A program made the position numbers and the translations under genes. A stretch of DNA of 64,000 bases from Oscillospiraceae bacterium (lineage in GTDB: Bacteria; Bacillota; Clostridia; Oscillospirales; Oscillospiraceae). The notes under the pieces are model-generated. The model had not been told where the DNA came from. It saw nothing but the letters and a program-made list of their open reading frames with translations, and did no database searches. Below are positions 53,936-63,835 of the stretch, piece after piece. Positions within the stretch are counted from its first letter, which is position 1. Each line of letters begins with the position of its first letter. Location: positions 97,337-161,336 of the forward strand of contig SVMF01000002.1 in NCBI GenBank assembly GCA_015067565.1. Reading direction: 5' to 3'.

Positions 53936-56155
53936 ATGCATACTGTGTTTATCAATACATCACGAAATACGATTGGCGGCCACATGGACATTTTGAGCAT
54001 GGAGAAAGAATTCAGAAAATTCACCCAGTTCAACTGTCCGCTGTCGAAGTGGTTCTCCGAAACGGAGGGCTACCGGGCTTGTGCCCGGCAGATCGGGGAG
54101 ATGATCGACAGCTATAAGGATATCAACAATCGCTTTCAGCTGATTGTATATGCTGACCTTTTGGAGCTTCCGGAGTATATGCAGACGACTGCCCGGGGCA
54201 ACTATGTAGCAACGAATGCGGCTTACGAGCTGCTGCGCAGCTTCATCACCCGTTTTTTTGCGGCCACGATCTATGACGAGCTGGAAAAGCTGGGCAGACA
54301 GCCGCAGGATAAGCTGCTTTTGATCATGGAGCAGAATCGCCGCAAGCATACCGATGCGGGCAAGAGCCTGACCGAGATCGATCAGGGCCAGATCCAGAGC
54401 CTGAGCGAGCAGGAGAAGATCCATGCAGCGAAGCTCTTCTTCGGCCTTCCCGATCGGCTCGAGGGCCCTCTGCAGATTCCGCCGTGCAGGTACCTGCCTC
54501 AGATGCGTGTAGGTGAGCTCTATGCCGATAAGCTGGAGATTCTGCGCAAGAGCGTCAATGAAGACAAGCAAGTGCTTGACAAGGCTTATGCCGAATTCTG
54601 CAAGTCCATTGACAACCAATATGATTCCGATTGCAACCGTTTCGTCTTTATTTCGGAATTCTACACCGACAGACGCAGCGCAAATACCAACAAGGAGCAG
54701 GATACCAAGCGCAATCTGCTGGTCCAGTTCTTCCTGAAGTCCTGCATCGACGATGAGAGCGTCAGTATGGGAGAGGGTGCTCACGCATTGGCACGCACGA
54801 TCCCCGAGATGACAGACGAGGACTGGAAAAATATCGCCGTTGCCCTGACCGCGAAGAAAAAGACCTTTGAGCGGCAGGAGAGACTTGCACAGCAGATGGC
54901 CGACAACTATACCGACAAGGGGTTGGCACCGGAGCTGTTCAAGCTTCCGCATGAAAAATTCGGCGTAGATGAAAGCGGCAACCTCTCCGTCAACTACGAG
55001 GAAAAGAAGGCTCCGAAGAAGCAACAAAAGAAAAAGAAGAAAAAGGAAGAAAAAGAGGCAAAGAAGACCGCCGCCGAGCTTGAGGTCAAGCACGGCCGCA
55101 TTCAAAAATGGCTCGATGACAGAGCGTTTACTGTCTTCGATGCCAAGGGACACAAATATGATCCGCAGGATTTCAAGCTGCGTACGGCAGATGAATACTG
55201 TGAAAAAGCAACGGAGCTGACCAATCATCATCTCAATTTTCTGAGCAAGCTGAATCTCCACGTCAACCGCATCATGTCCAATTATGCGAGCCGATCGCTG
55301 TCCAATACGCCTGCCCTTTTGCGCAAGCGCAATGTCAGCGCAGAGGTCGAGGGCGTGGAGGACGATAAAAACGACTATAAGTATCTCGATGGCTCCAGAA
55401 CCAAGGAGGATTTGCCGGTCGAGAGTGTTCTCAAGACCTCAAAGAGATCCTATCTGACCATCCTGATTGAATATTTGAAATTCAATGCCGGAAGAAGCGT
55501 CGCAATGACCTCCATCAAGGAGCAATGCGAGTGGTTCGTCGGGCGCATCCGACAGATCGAGGAGAGCCTGAAGAAACTGGTGCAGATTCTTGGCATCATT
55601 ACGGGTGTGGTGGCATTTTTGTATGTGCCGTACATCCTCATTCAGTGGAAGTCGATCCTGGCGAATCTGGGCGGCCTGCCGATGACGATCGGTTCGCTGG
55701 TGCTGCCCTTTGCCCTGCTGGGTGTAGCCTACAGTTTGGCTGTGGCCTATCAGAAGCGAAAGATGCGCAAGGCCTGGCAGGAGCTGTTGGAGAAGTCCGA
55801 TGCCGCCATGGCCAAGAACGTGGAAGCCGTCGAGGCGTATAACGAGCTTCTGACGAGCTACATTCCGGCACTGCGCTGGATCTATGAATACGTCCTGGAC
55901 GTGGACTTCTACCGTGACTGCTGCCTGACGGCGGACGCGAAGCTGAAGCACCACAAGGACAAGCTGCGTGAGCAGCGTGTCATCGTCGGAAATATTCTCG
56001 AGGATCTGGAATGCGAGGCCTGCAGGGAGGCGGCGCCGCATACCACCGAGCCGGACTATACCAAGGCTTATTGCGAGGGAAAGAATATGGAATTCTACTC
56101 CCTGGTCGATAAGGAAATTCTGAAGACGATTCGCAAAGAAAGGAGAGAGGCATGA
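53936..56155 (+). CDS. Unrecognised membrane protein with lysine-rich tract
   Basis: 739 aa, family not recognised. Residues 1-340 are soluble and mostly helical, opening with MHTVFINTSRNTIGGHMDI. Residues about 355-385 form a striking basic tract (PKKQQKKKKKKEEKEAKK) leading to helical sequence. Two membrane helices lie at about 549-570 and 580-602, followed by a coiled-coil-like cytoplasmic tail ending KTIRKERREA. GGAGG (53924-53928) is 1 nt from ATG 53930 and 7 nt from ATG 53936, hence this start. The stop overlaps the next gene's start (ATGA). It is probably a structural or adaptor partner of the tubulin-like protein at the membrane. Confidence 0.8.
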   Translation: MHTVFINTSRNTIGGHMDILSMEKEFRKFTQFNCPLSKWFSETEGYRACARQIGEMIDSYKDINNRFQLIVYADLLELPEYMQTTARGNYVATNAAYELLRSFITRFFAATIYDELEKLGRQPQDKLLLIMEQNRRKHTDAGKSLTEIDQGQIQSLSEQEKIHAAKLFFGLPDRLEGPLQIPPCRYLPQMRVGELYADKLEILRKSVNEDKQVLDKAYAEFCKSIDNQYDSDCNRFVFISEFYTDRRSANTNKEQDTKRNLLVQFFLKSCIDDESVSMGEGAHALARTIPEMTDEDWKNIAVALTAKKKTFERQERLAQQMADNYTDKGLAPELFKLPHEKFGVDESGNLSVNYEEKKAPKKQQKKKKKKEEKEAKKTAAELEVKHGRIQKWLDDRAFTVFDAKGHKYDPQDFKLRTADEYCEKATELTNHHLNFLSKLNLHVNRIMSNYASRSLSNTPALLRKRNVSAEVEGVEDDKNDYKYLDGSRTKEDLPVESVLKTSKRSYLTILIEYLKFNAGRSVAMTSIKEQCEWFVGRIRQIEESLKKLVQILGIITGVVAFLYVPYILIQWKSILANLGGLPMTIGSLVLPFALLGVAYSLAVAYQKRKMRKAWQELLEKSDAAMAKNVEAVEAYNELLTSYIPALRWIYEYVLDVDFYRDCCLTADAKLKHHKDKLREQRVIVGNILEDLECEACREAAPHTTEPDYTKAYCEGKNMEFYSLVDKEILKTIRKERREA

Positions 56156-59100
56156 AATTCCTGATATTGTTGCTGAAGCTGCTGATGCTGCTCGGCACGG
56201 TAGGCCTGATGGCGCTGCCCTTGATTTTAGAGCACTTCTCCTTCCGTAAGGATCGTAAGAACAAGATCAGCCACAAGCGCTTCCGCCTGCTGGTCTTTTC
56301 CGTGTTCTATGTCATCGTGCTTACGATCGTATTCATGGTTGTAAGGGACCTTCTGGGTTGGATCGGATCCTGGACGGGGCTGAAATGGCTCGGAAAGAAG
56401 ATTTTCGTTCCCTCCAGATTGACCTTTGGCCTGAGCGTTTATGCGGCCATGCTCATCAACCTTGCCATCGGTATGCTCTTCCGTCTGCTGCAGAGACTTG
56501 TCCGCATCGGACTGAAGAAGAAAAATCTTCTCGAGCCGAAGGGGAAAAACGGCGAGTTCACCTGGGCGCAGAAGGCAGAGCGTGCGGTCTTGCGCTATTT
56601 CCACGATGAAAAGTGGTTCTTTGCAGGCAAGATTCTGAAATTCCTGTGCATTTTCCTCTCTGCAGCATATGCGGTGCTGTTTATCTGTTACCAGCTGCCG
56701 GTTCTCTTCGGCTATAGCTGGCTGCCCTACGGCTTCTTCTCGCAGCTTTTCTCCGCAGGCTACATCTATCCCATGATCACGCTTGTGGCGCTATGGCAGG
56801 CCTATTATTTCCTGGCCGGTGTGGAGCTGCTTGAGGAGGAATGCCCCGAGCTGCTCGGCTCGATCGAGGAGACCCTCGGCACCCCCAAGACGGATCTTCA
56901 GACGGTCAATGCCGAGTGCCAGAAGCTGTTCCAGGACTATTTCAAGCACCAGCTCAAGCAGATCACCGTGGGCCCGGAACCTCCGACGGGGGATTATCAC
57001 GAGATCACCAAGCAGATCGCACGCGGCGTGGAGTCCGATCCGAGAAACGGACAAACTCTGAAGGAAGGCTATCTGCAGTGCATCGACACCATTGTCAGAA
57101 ATGACATCAACTCTGTGGGCGACGCCAAGAGCGCCACGGGCGTTTTGGTCAATGGCGGCTTCTTTACCGAGTTTTCCATGTACTTCCTGCGATATGTCTC
57201 GGCCATTTTGGCCCGAGGCGACAATGTCGTTTTCGTCTGCAATGACGATATGCAGATTGAGGAGGTCTACGGCTATGTCGAGCAGGCCTTCTCCGAGCTC
57301 TACAGCTTGTATCATACCGAAGGCCCATCCGTAACGGCCAACTACGACGATCCGATCTGGAAATTCTGCAAGATCAGCGGAGATCACGACAGCATCGAGC
57401 GTTCCCGTGTTGATGACTGCAGCATCCTGATCACGGATATGAAGTATCTGTGCTCTGAGGACTTTGACGAGAACCACGCCCGATTCACCAACCTAATCGA
57501 TACGGTCGTGTTCGTCGATGCATTGACTACGGTCAACGCCTTTGCCCGTCAGATGTCGCTGTTCCATGCAAGCATCAAGAATGTGCGCGACATCAATGCT
57601 CTGCGCGCAAAGAACTCCAGCAAAAAGCACAAGGGCGGTGGTGCAGCCGACGGCTTCCGCCTCCGCTACACCTCCAAGCAGATCAAGTATGTCTGCTTCG
57701 ACGATTCGCGCACGCCCGGCCTGGACAAGGTTCTCAAGAATCTGTTGTCTGCCGACTTCGTCTCGTCCGATGCCATGACCTATGCCCCCGAGACGATCAT
57801 CTGTTGCTACAACTACGAGGGAAAACCGAACGAGCAGGGCATCGCCATTTGCCCACAGGCAGCCAAGACGAGAGAAGAGCTGGGTGTTCTGATCAATATG
57901 GCCGACTTCTCCATCGCCTTCGGCGGTCGGAATGTGTCGGTTTTCGCAGACCGCAAGGTTCCCTACAGCGATTTTGGCGAAAGTGTTGCAGCCAATGCAA
58001 ACCACGGCCTGCTTCTGCGCACAAATGAAAATCTGCGCATGAATGCACCGTACTACAATCCCAAGGATTACCGGGTGATCGTGGCCTTCGATACGGAGGA
58101 CAACCTGCCTGCCATTGTGCGCCGTTATGCGTCCATGACACCGCAGCAGCCGACCCTGGTCATGATCTTCTCCCGCGCATACCTGCTGCGCGACTATTAC
58201 ACGGACAATATCGAGACGCTGTGGAAGCCTGAGCAGCTCATGCGCATTCCCGTGGAGCACAGCGGCAGAGAAAATGCGATCCACAAGATTTTGGTTCGTG
58301 CCAATGTCGGCGGCATCTGCGAAAGTGAGATCCGTGAGATTTTGAAGGATGCCAACCTGCCGGATTATGCCGAGCTGCTGGAAAACGGCTCGATGAACGA
58401 GATCCTGCGCAAGATCCTGGCCGATTGCGGCATCCATCAGAACAATACGCTGCGCCTGTATGACTACTTTGAGTACGACCGCTCCAGAGATTTCGACAAG
58501 GACGGCCGCTTCATCCCACAGGAGCGTATCTGCATCCGCAAGCGTGGCAAGCTCTATGATTATATCAACGGTAAGCACCTGATCCGCCTCATCAGCGAGA
58601 GCGGCGAGATGATCCTGCCCCTGCCGAAGGACAGAATGACGCAAAATTACATTGCCGGACAGAATATGCTCTACAACGGCTGTATTTACACCATCTCGCG
58701 TCTGGATCCGGTAGCCGGCAAGATGTACATCCGCCATGCCACCGGCGGCAGAAACAACATTTCCTATCAGTATCTGCAGGACAGAGAGTACCACATCGTA
58801 TTCTCCGAAGATGCAGAGAAGATCTATGCAAAGAACCACATCATGCCGCACAGTCAAGACGGCATGACGATCAACGAGGTCAGCGTTGCGGTCAGAAGAC
58901 AGCCGATGGAGGTCATCACCAACGGCTACACACCGCTTGACCATTGCACCTTGTCCATGAACGCAACGGGAGGTTGCAGTTATGTCAGCCTGATCGGTGA
59001 CGATCACATTGACCTGTACAAGCAGACCTACAGAAAGTACGGCGCAGTGGAGGATCCCGTCTGCCCGAGCGAGACCATTATGAACAGCAAGGTCGATATG

Positions 59101-61404
59101 ATGGCTTCGCCAAAGGGTGCGGTTGTGATGTCGGTCAAGTTCAAGGGCGAATTCGGTGAGGATCCGAGAAAGATTTCAACCCTGGCAGCAACAATGCTTT
59201 CTGAGACCCTGCGGTCCATGTTCCCGTCGGTAGCCGACAGTCTGGCGGTATGTCCCGTGCTTTCTGAGCCTTTTACCGATGAGGCTTCTACGCAGATCCT
59301 GAGCCGTCAGCCCAAGGTCTTCTGCAGAAACTATACGCCTGATGCGAAGGATATTGAGCTGCTGATCATCGAAGACTGTGTCAGCGATATCGGTGTCATT
59401 TCTGTGCTGATCTCGTCCGGTGACGATGTGATGAAGATGCTCTTCGAGCCGATCCACCGCTATCTGCAGTGGCATGGTGGCCAGAGAGAAAAGAGCAGCT
59501 ATTTGTATTACGGCAAGGATGAGGCGCCGGAGTGCTTCGACTTTGAGGGCCTGAAAAAGTTCTCGTCCATGCTGTGCGACAACGGCTATGAGATCCACTT
59601 CGTTGAGATGCAGGATGTTGTCCTGAGTGATGTCTGCGACTTCTGCGGCAAGCGCGTCGTCAAGGGAACGGACGACATGAGCGTCCTTTCCGACGGCAGA
59701 AAGATGTGCCGCCACTGCGCCTCTGCCTTGGTCGGCAATAACAAGAACGACCTCAAGGCGCATCTGGACAGAGCAAGGCTCTTCCTGGAAAGCACCTATG
59801 GCATTACGATCGGGGCGGACTATGATGTCTGCTTCGAGTCGACCAACCGCATCATCAATGCCCTGCAGAAGAACCGCAAGCTCCTGCAGCGTGGCACGGA
59901 TGTTCCGTACAAGTCCTACACTGATGGGACGAAGGCCACGGTCGAGAGCGACCTGCCTTCGATCAACCTTGCAGAGCTTCTGGTGCGTGAGCTGACACAT
60001 CTGTGGCAGCGCAAGCACATTCCGGGACTGGAGGAGGAGCTGGCCGAGGGCCATATCGCCTTGGTCTCGACGCAGTACCTGCGCTTCCTGAATCAGAAGG
60101 ATCTGGCCAATGGCAGGATCAGCTATTATGAGAGCACGGAGCAGATCTCCGGCATCGGTTACAGAAGACTGGTGCGCGAGCTGTCGGCAAATCCGAAGTT
60201 CAAGAACAATCCGTTCCGCTATCTGCTCGAGATGAGCGGTGTGCCCGAGGAGGAGCAGATTGTCACCGAGGTAACGGTGAAGCTGGAGGAGACCGAATTC
60301 GGCAAGCCTTATGTGCCGGAGAAGCCGGACCGCAAGCTGGACGGAGCTCCGGAGTATTTCTACTACAATCGTCTGCCTGAGCCACAGAAGGCACTGTACA
60401 ACGAGATGTACCGCTCGATCTGCGCACACGAGGACTGCATTGAGAATACGGGTTTTACCTTACAGGAGGCTTCCACGGTCGTGGACTGTGTTGCCTATGA
60501 CCATCCCGAGCTGTTCTGGTATCGCACCATTACGGTCAGTCCGTCTACCATCAGCTTCGTCTATGGCGCAAGTGCGCAGGAGTCTGCGGCGATCACGGCG
60601 AAGATCGAGGCGTCTGCAGCGCAGTTCCTCGAGGGGATCACCGACCAGATGAGCGCTTACGATGTGGCGCTGCGTCTGCATGTCAGAATGATCAACACGG
60701 TGGACTATGACACCCTTTCGCTCAATGAGGAGAAGGCGGCCGGTGGCCCGGATGTCCATTCCATCGACAAGCTTCGCTCGATCTACGGTGCGTTCATCGA
60801 GGGCAAGGCTGTCTGCGAGGGCTATGCCCGTGCGATGCAGTATCTGCTGCAAAAATGCGGAATTGAGTGCGCCGAGGCGGCAGGCATGATCTGCGACGGC
60901 AGACAGAATGCCGGTGGTCACGCCTGGATTATCATCAAAATCGACGGAGATTATTATTACCTTGACACCACGTGGGATGACAGCTCCGACACTGTTCAGA
61001 CGGTCAAGAATGACAATCTCGGCTTCGATTTCTTTATGATCACGACGAAGGAGCTTCTGCGCAGCAGAGACCTCAGCTACTGTCCGATTGCGCCGCCCGA
61101 ATGCACGGCAACGCGCGCAAACTATCATTACCACAATGACCTTGTGCTCGAGAAATATGACCTGAACAAGATCAAGCAGATCGCCGTGACGGCAGCGAAG
61201 AATAAAGCCAAGTTCTTCACGGTCAAGTGCACGAACGACACGGTCTATCGTCAGACGCGCGACCGCCTTTGTGCCGATGGTACCGATTGCTTCGAGGCGC
61301 TGCGCGCTGCGGCAAAGGAAAACAAGCAGCTTGCGATTAGCTATCGCTTCTCTCATAGAGACGGACTGCGCACGATCGCAATCTATTTCCAGAACAAGGA
61401 ATAA
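56152..61404 (+). CDS. 1750-aa membrane protein: degenerate helicase-like region, zinc knuckle/DA1-like region, transglutaminase-like domain
   Basis: Four or five hydrophobic segments in residues 1-222 (about 4-26, 46-66, 90-112, 160-180, 203-222). Residues about 295-1110 resemble an SF2 helicase of the DUF1998/MrfA kind but with ruined motifs: SATGVLVNGGF (327-337) replaces Walker A and VFVDALTT the DExH box; NMLYNGCIYTISRLD (838-852) and IIEDCVSDIG (1072-1081) match its later domains. C1162/C1165/C1186/C1189 form a zinc knuckle, followed by a DA1-like metalloprotease region RELTHLW (1279-1285) and EEELAEG, where the first histidine is Arg. Residues 1410-1640 form a transglutaminase-like domain with C1555 (GKAVCEGYA), H1590 (GGHAW) and D1605 (YYYLDTTWD). 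Domain order is clear; functions are inferred. Confidence 0.85.
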   Translation: MKFLILLLKLLMLLGTVGLMALPLILEHFSFRKDRKNKISHKRFRLLVFSVFYVIVLTIVFMVVRDLLGWIGSWTGLKWLGKKIFVPSRLTFGLSVYAAMLINLAIGMLFRLLQRLVRIGLKKKNLLEPKGKNGEFTWAQKAERAVLRYFHDEKWFFAGKILKFLCIFLSAAYAVLFICYQLPVLFGYSWLPYGFFSQLFSAGYIYPMITLVALWQAYYFLAGVELLEEECPELLGSIEETLGTPKTDLQTVNAECQKLFQDYFKHQLKQITVGPEPPTGDYHEITKQIARGVESDPRNGQTLKEGYLQCIDTIVRNDINSVGDAKSATGVLVNGGFFTEFSMYFLRYVSAILARGDNVVFVCNDDMQIEEVYGYVEQAFSELYSLYHTEGPSVTANYDDPIWKFCKISGDHDSIERSRVDDCSILITDMKYLCSEDFDENHARFTNLIDTVVFVDALTTVNAFARQMSLFHASIKNVRDINALRAKNSSKKHKGGGAADGFRLRYTSKQIKYVCFDDSRTPGLDKVLKNLLSADFVSSDAMTYAPETIICCYNYEGKPNEQGIAICPQAAKTREELGVLINMADFSIAFGGRNVSVFADRKVPYSDFGESVAANANHGLLLRTNENLRMNAPYYNPKDYRVIVAFDTEDNLPAIVRRYASMTPQQPTLVMIFSRAYLLRDYYTDNIETLWKPEQLMRIPVEHSGRENAIHKILVRANVGGICESEIREILKDANLPDYAELLENGSMNEILRKILADCGIHQNNTLRLYDYFEYDRSRDFDKDGRFIPQERICIRKRGKLYDYINGKHLIRLISESGEMILPLPKDRMTQNYIAGQNMLYNGCIYTISRLDPVAGKMYIRHATGGRNNISYQYLQDREYHIVFSEDAEKIYAKNHIMPHSQDGMTINEVSVAVRRQPMEVITNGYTPLDHCTLSMNATGGCSYVSLIGDDHIDLYKQTYRKYGAVEDPVCPSETIMNSKVDMMASPKGAVVMSVKFKGEFGEDPRKISTLAATMLSETLRSMFPSVADSLAVCPVLSEPFTDEASTQILSRQPKVFCRNYTPDAKDIELLIIEDCVSDIGVISVLISSGDDVMKMLFEPIHRYLQWHGGQREKSSYLYYGKDEAPECFDFEGLKKFSSMLCDNGYEIHFVEMQDVVLSDVCDFCGKRVVKGTDDMSVLSDGRKMCRHCASALVGNNKNDLKAHLDRARLFLESTYGITIGADYDVCFESTNRIINALQKNRKLLQRGTDVPYKSYTDGTKATVESDLPSINLAELLVRELTHLWQRKHIPGLEEELAEGHIALVSTQYLRFLNQKDLANGRISYYESTEQISGIGYRRLVRELSANPKFKNNPFRYLLEMSGVPEEEQIVTEVTVKLEETEFGKPYVPEKPDRKLDGAPEYFYYNRLPEPQKALYNEMYRSICAHEDCIENTGFTLQEASTVVDCVAYDHPELFWYRTITVSPSTISFVYGASAQESAAITAKIEASAAQFLEGITDQMSAYDVALRLHVRMINTVDYDTLSLNEEKAAGGPDVHSIDKLRSIYGAFIEGKAVCEGYARAMQYLLQKCGIECAEAAGMICDGRQNAGGHAWIIIKIDGDYYYLDTTWDDSSDTVQTVKNDNLGFDFFMITTKELLRSRDLSYCPIAPPECTATRANYHYHNDLVLEKYDLNKIKQIAVTAAKNKAKFFTVKCTNDTVYRQTRDRLCADGTDCFEALRAAAKENKQLAISYRFSHRDGLRTIAIYFQNKE

Positions 61405-61409
61405 ACAAG

Positions 61410-61435
61410 AAGCGGTGAGCCGTAGCTCACCGCTT
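61410..61435 (+). terminator. Hairpin at the end of the tubulin-like cluster
   Basis: AAGCGGTGAGC, 4-nt loop, GCTCACCGCTT, 5 nt after the last stop. It is followed by CAGTCTGTCGAAAAAC, and the same hairpin recurs at 61691-61716. Confidence 0.7.
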
Positions 61436-61436
61436 C

Positions 61437-61468
61437 AGTCTGTCGAAAAACTCGTTTTTCGACAGACT
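61437..61468. terminator. Perfect 15-bp palindrome
   Basis: AGTCTGTCGAAAAAC, 2-nt loop, GTTTTTCGACAGACT. The same half-site (CAGTCTGTCGAAAAAC) follows the hairpin at 20766 on the minus strand. Confidence 0.65.
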
Positions 61469-61634
61469 GTCAGAGTTCAAAAAGGCGGCAAGACGAGCAA
61501 ACCGAGTTCGTCGGCGTACGATGGTACGGTAGAGCTCGGTTTGCGATGTAAGTCAAAATGCCTTGCGAAGCAAGCATTGGAAGTGTTTTGGCTTATATTA
61601 GGGTTCTGCTCGCAACAGTCTATTGGAACACAGA

Positions 61635-61674
61635 TCGCCAACCGTCAAAAAATTAGCATTTTGACGATTGGCGA
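61635..61674. terminator. TCGCCAA-family palindrome, copy 7
   Basis: TCGCCAACCGTCAAAA, loop, TTTTGACGATTGGCGA, followed by CTTTTTTG. The 61469-61634 stretch before it holds no recognisable gene, only an imperfect inverted repeat (GCAAACCGAG / CTCGGTTTGC). Confidence 0.75.
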
Positions 61675-61690
61675 CTTTTTTGACACTCTG

Positions 61691-61716
61691 AAGCGGTGAG
61701 CTGTAGCTCACCGCTT
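61691..61716 (-). terminator. Hairpin after uvrB
   Basis: AAGCGGTGAGCT, 2-nt loop, AGCTCACCGCTT, 4 nt after the uvrB stop on the minus strand, followed there by CAGAGTGTCAAAAAAG and copy 7 of the palindrome family. Confidence 0.75.
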
Positions 61717-61720
61717 CTTG

Positions 61721-63673
61721 TTATTTCCGAAGCTCGATGATGCGGTCGCGCAGGACGGCTGCGTACTCGTATTCCATCATCTTGGCTGCGGCGCGCATTT
61801 CCTTTTCCAATCGGGCGATCTCTCGCTCCTTCTCAGCCTTCGTCATCTTGACACCGCTCTTGCCGACGGCATCGCTCTGCGTAATCTCGATGAGCTCACG
61901 CACATCCTTGCGGATCGTCTGCGGCACAATGCCATGCGCTTTGTTGTAGGCATCCTGGATCTCGCGGCGGCGGTTCGTCTCGCCGATGGCGGCCTTCATG
62001 GCAGGCGTGATCTTATCAGCATACATGATAACGCGGCCGTCAGCATTTCGCGCAGCGCGTCCGATGGTCTGGATCAGGCTGGTCTCACTTCGCAGGAAAC
62101 CCTCCTTATCCGCATCCAGGATCGCGACAAGCGAGACCTCTGGCAGGTCGAGACCTTCTCGGAGCAGGTTGATGCCGACGAGAACGTCGAATTTTGCCAT
62201 GCGCAGGTCACGCAGGATCTCCACACGCTCCAGCGCGGCCACATCAGAGTGCATATAGCGCACACGGATGCCTGCTTTTTGCAGGTACGTCGTCAGATCC
62301 TCGGCCATTTTTTTGGTCAGCGTCGTGACCAGGACACGCTCGCCCTTTTCGATGACGGCATTGCATTCTCCGATCAGATCATCGATCTGGCCGTCGATGG
62401 GGCGCACGAAGATCTCGGGATCCAGAAGGCCTGTCGGACGGATGACCTGCTCGGCATATTGCTGCGCCCGTTCCTTCTCGAAGGGGGCAGGTGTGGCAGA
62501 GATGTAGATTGTCTGCTTGAGCTTGCTCTGGAATTCCTCGAAGGTGAGGGGACGGTTGTCAAACGCACTGGGCAGACGGAAGCCGTAATTCACAAGGCTT
62601 TCCTTGCGGCTGCGGTCGCCTGCGTACATGGCGCGCACCTGCGGCAGCGTGACGTGGCTCTCATCCACGAGTAGCAGGAAATCGTCAGGAAAGTAGTCAA
62701 TCAGCGTCATCGGCGGAGTCCCCGGCTTGCGACCCGAGATTACACGGGAGTAGTTCTCAATTCCGCTGCAAAAGCCGATCTCCTGCAGCATCTCAATGTC
62801 GTACATCGTGCGTTGGCGGATGCGTTGTGCCTCGAGGAGCTTGTCATTGTCTTTGAACCAAGCCTCACGCTGCTCCATTTCTTCTTCGATCTCCAAAATG
62901 GCGCGGCGCAGCTTCTCAGGTGCTGCGACATAGTGCGAGGCAGGGTAGATGGCGACATGGCCGACCACACGCTCGGGCATACCGGTCACGGCGTTGATCT
63001 CGGAGATGCGGTCAATCTCGTCGCCGAAAAATTCGACGCGGATGGCTCGCCCCGACCAGTAAACGGGGTAGATTTCCACCGTATCACCACGCACACGGAA
63101 GGTGTTTCGCGAAAAATCGATGTCATTTCGCTCATAACGGATCTCGACAAGCTTTTTTGTCAGCTCGTCACGGCTTTTCTGCATTCCTGTGCGCAGCGAG
63201 ATGACCATGTTCTTGTAATCGATGGGGTCGCCAAGGCCATAGATGCACGAAACCGAGGCAACCACGATGGTGTCGCGCCGCTCAAAAAGGGAGCTGGTGG
63301 CGCTGTGGCGCAGACGCTCGATCTCGTCGTTGACAGCCGAATCCTTCTCAATGTAGGTGTCGGTGTGGGCGATGTAGGCCTCCGGCTGATAGTAATCGTA
63401 GTAGGATATGAAATATTCGACCGCGTTGTTGGGGAAAAACTCGCGAAATTCGGAGCAAAGCTGCGCGGCCAGCGTCTTGTTGTGCGCAAGAACCAGCGTC
63501 GGTTTGTTCACATTGGCGATGACATTTGCCATCGTAAAAGTTTTACCAGAACCCGTAACTCCCAGTAAAACCTGTTCCTTCAGGCCGTTTTGGATGCCTT
63601 CTGTTAACTTCTTTATAGCTTCAGGCTGATCACCTGTTGGTTTGTAGGGTGATACTAATTCAAACTTGTCCAT
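61721..63673 (-). CDS. uvrB: UvrABC system protein B
   Basis: 650-aa excinuclease subunit that verifies damage and loads UvrC in nucleotide excision repair. [17 protein letters not shown] opens the protein, followed by Walker A GVTGSGKT, the damage-wedging beta-hairpin region [27 protein letters not shown] (DExH), [17 protein letters not shown] and the C-terminal UVR motif [24 protein letters not shown] about 10 nt upstream supports ATG 63673; the 35-codon upstream extension is not family-like. It is normally the first gene of uvrBAC-type clusters, but here no uvrA is visible downstream. Confidence 0.97.
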   Translation of the reverse strand: MDKFELVSPYKPTGDQPEAIKKLTEGIQNGLKEQVLLGVTGSGKTFTMANVIANVNKPTLVLAHNKTLAAQLCSEFREFFPNNAVEYFISYYDYYQPEAYIAHTDTYIEKDSAVNDEIERLRHSATSSLFERRDTIVVASVSCIYGLGDPIDYKNMVISLRTGMQKSRDELTKKLVEIRYERNDIDFSRNTFRVRGDTVEIYPVYWSGRAIRVEFFGDEIDRISEINAVTGMPERVVGHVAIYPASHYVAAPEKLRRAILEIEEEMEQREAWFKDNDKLLEAQRIRQRTMYDIEMLQEIGFCSGIENYSRVISGRKPGTPPMTLIDYFPDDFLLLVDESHVTLPQVRAMYAGDRSRKESLVNYGFRLPSAFDNRPLTFEEFQSKLKQTIYISATPAPFEKERAQQYAEQVIRPTGLLDPEIFVRPIDGQIDDLIGECNAVIEKGERVLVTTLTKKMAEDLTTYLQKAGIRVRYMHSDVAALERVEILRDLRMAKFDVLVGINLLREGLDLPEVSLVAILDADKEGFLRSETSLIQTIGRAARNADGRVIMYADKITPAMKAAIGETNRRREIQDAYNKAHGIVPQTIRKDVRELIEITQSDAVGKSGVKMTKAEKEREIARLEKEMRAAAKMMEYEYAAVLRDRIIELRK

Positions 63674-63835
63674 AGCAGCTTTTGACCCTCCTTTTCTTAA
63701 AAATAATGAAAACTTTCTCTGCAGCAATTCGTCACTTCGAATAGGTCTTTTGACGAATTTTGCAACAAATATTTGCACTTATTAAGTTAGTATACCACAA
63801 ACGCAATTAAAATGAAAGATTTTCGCGTGAACTTT

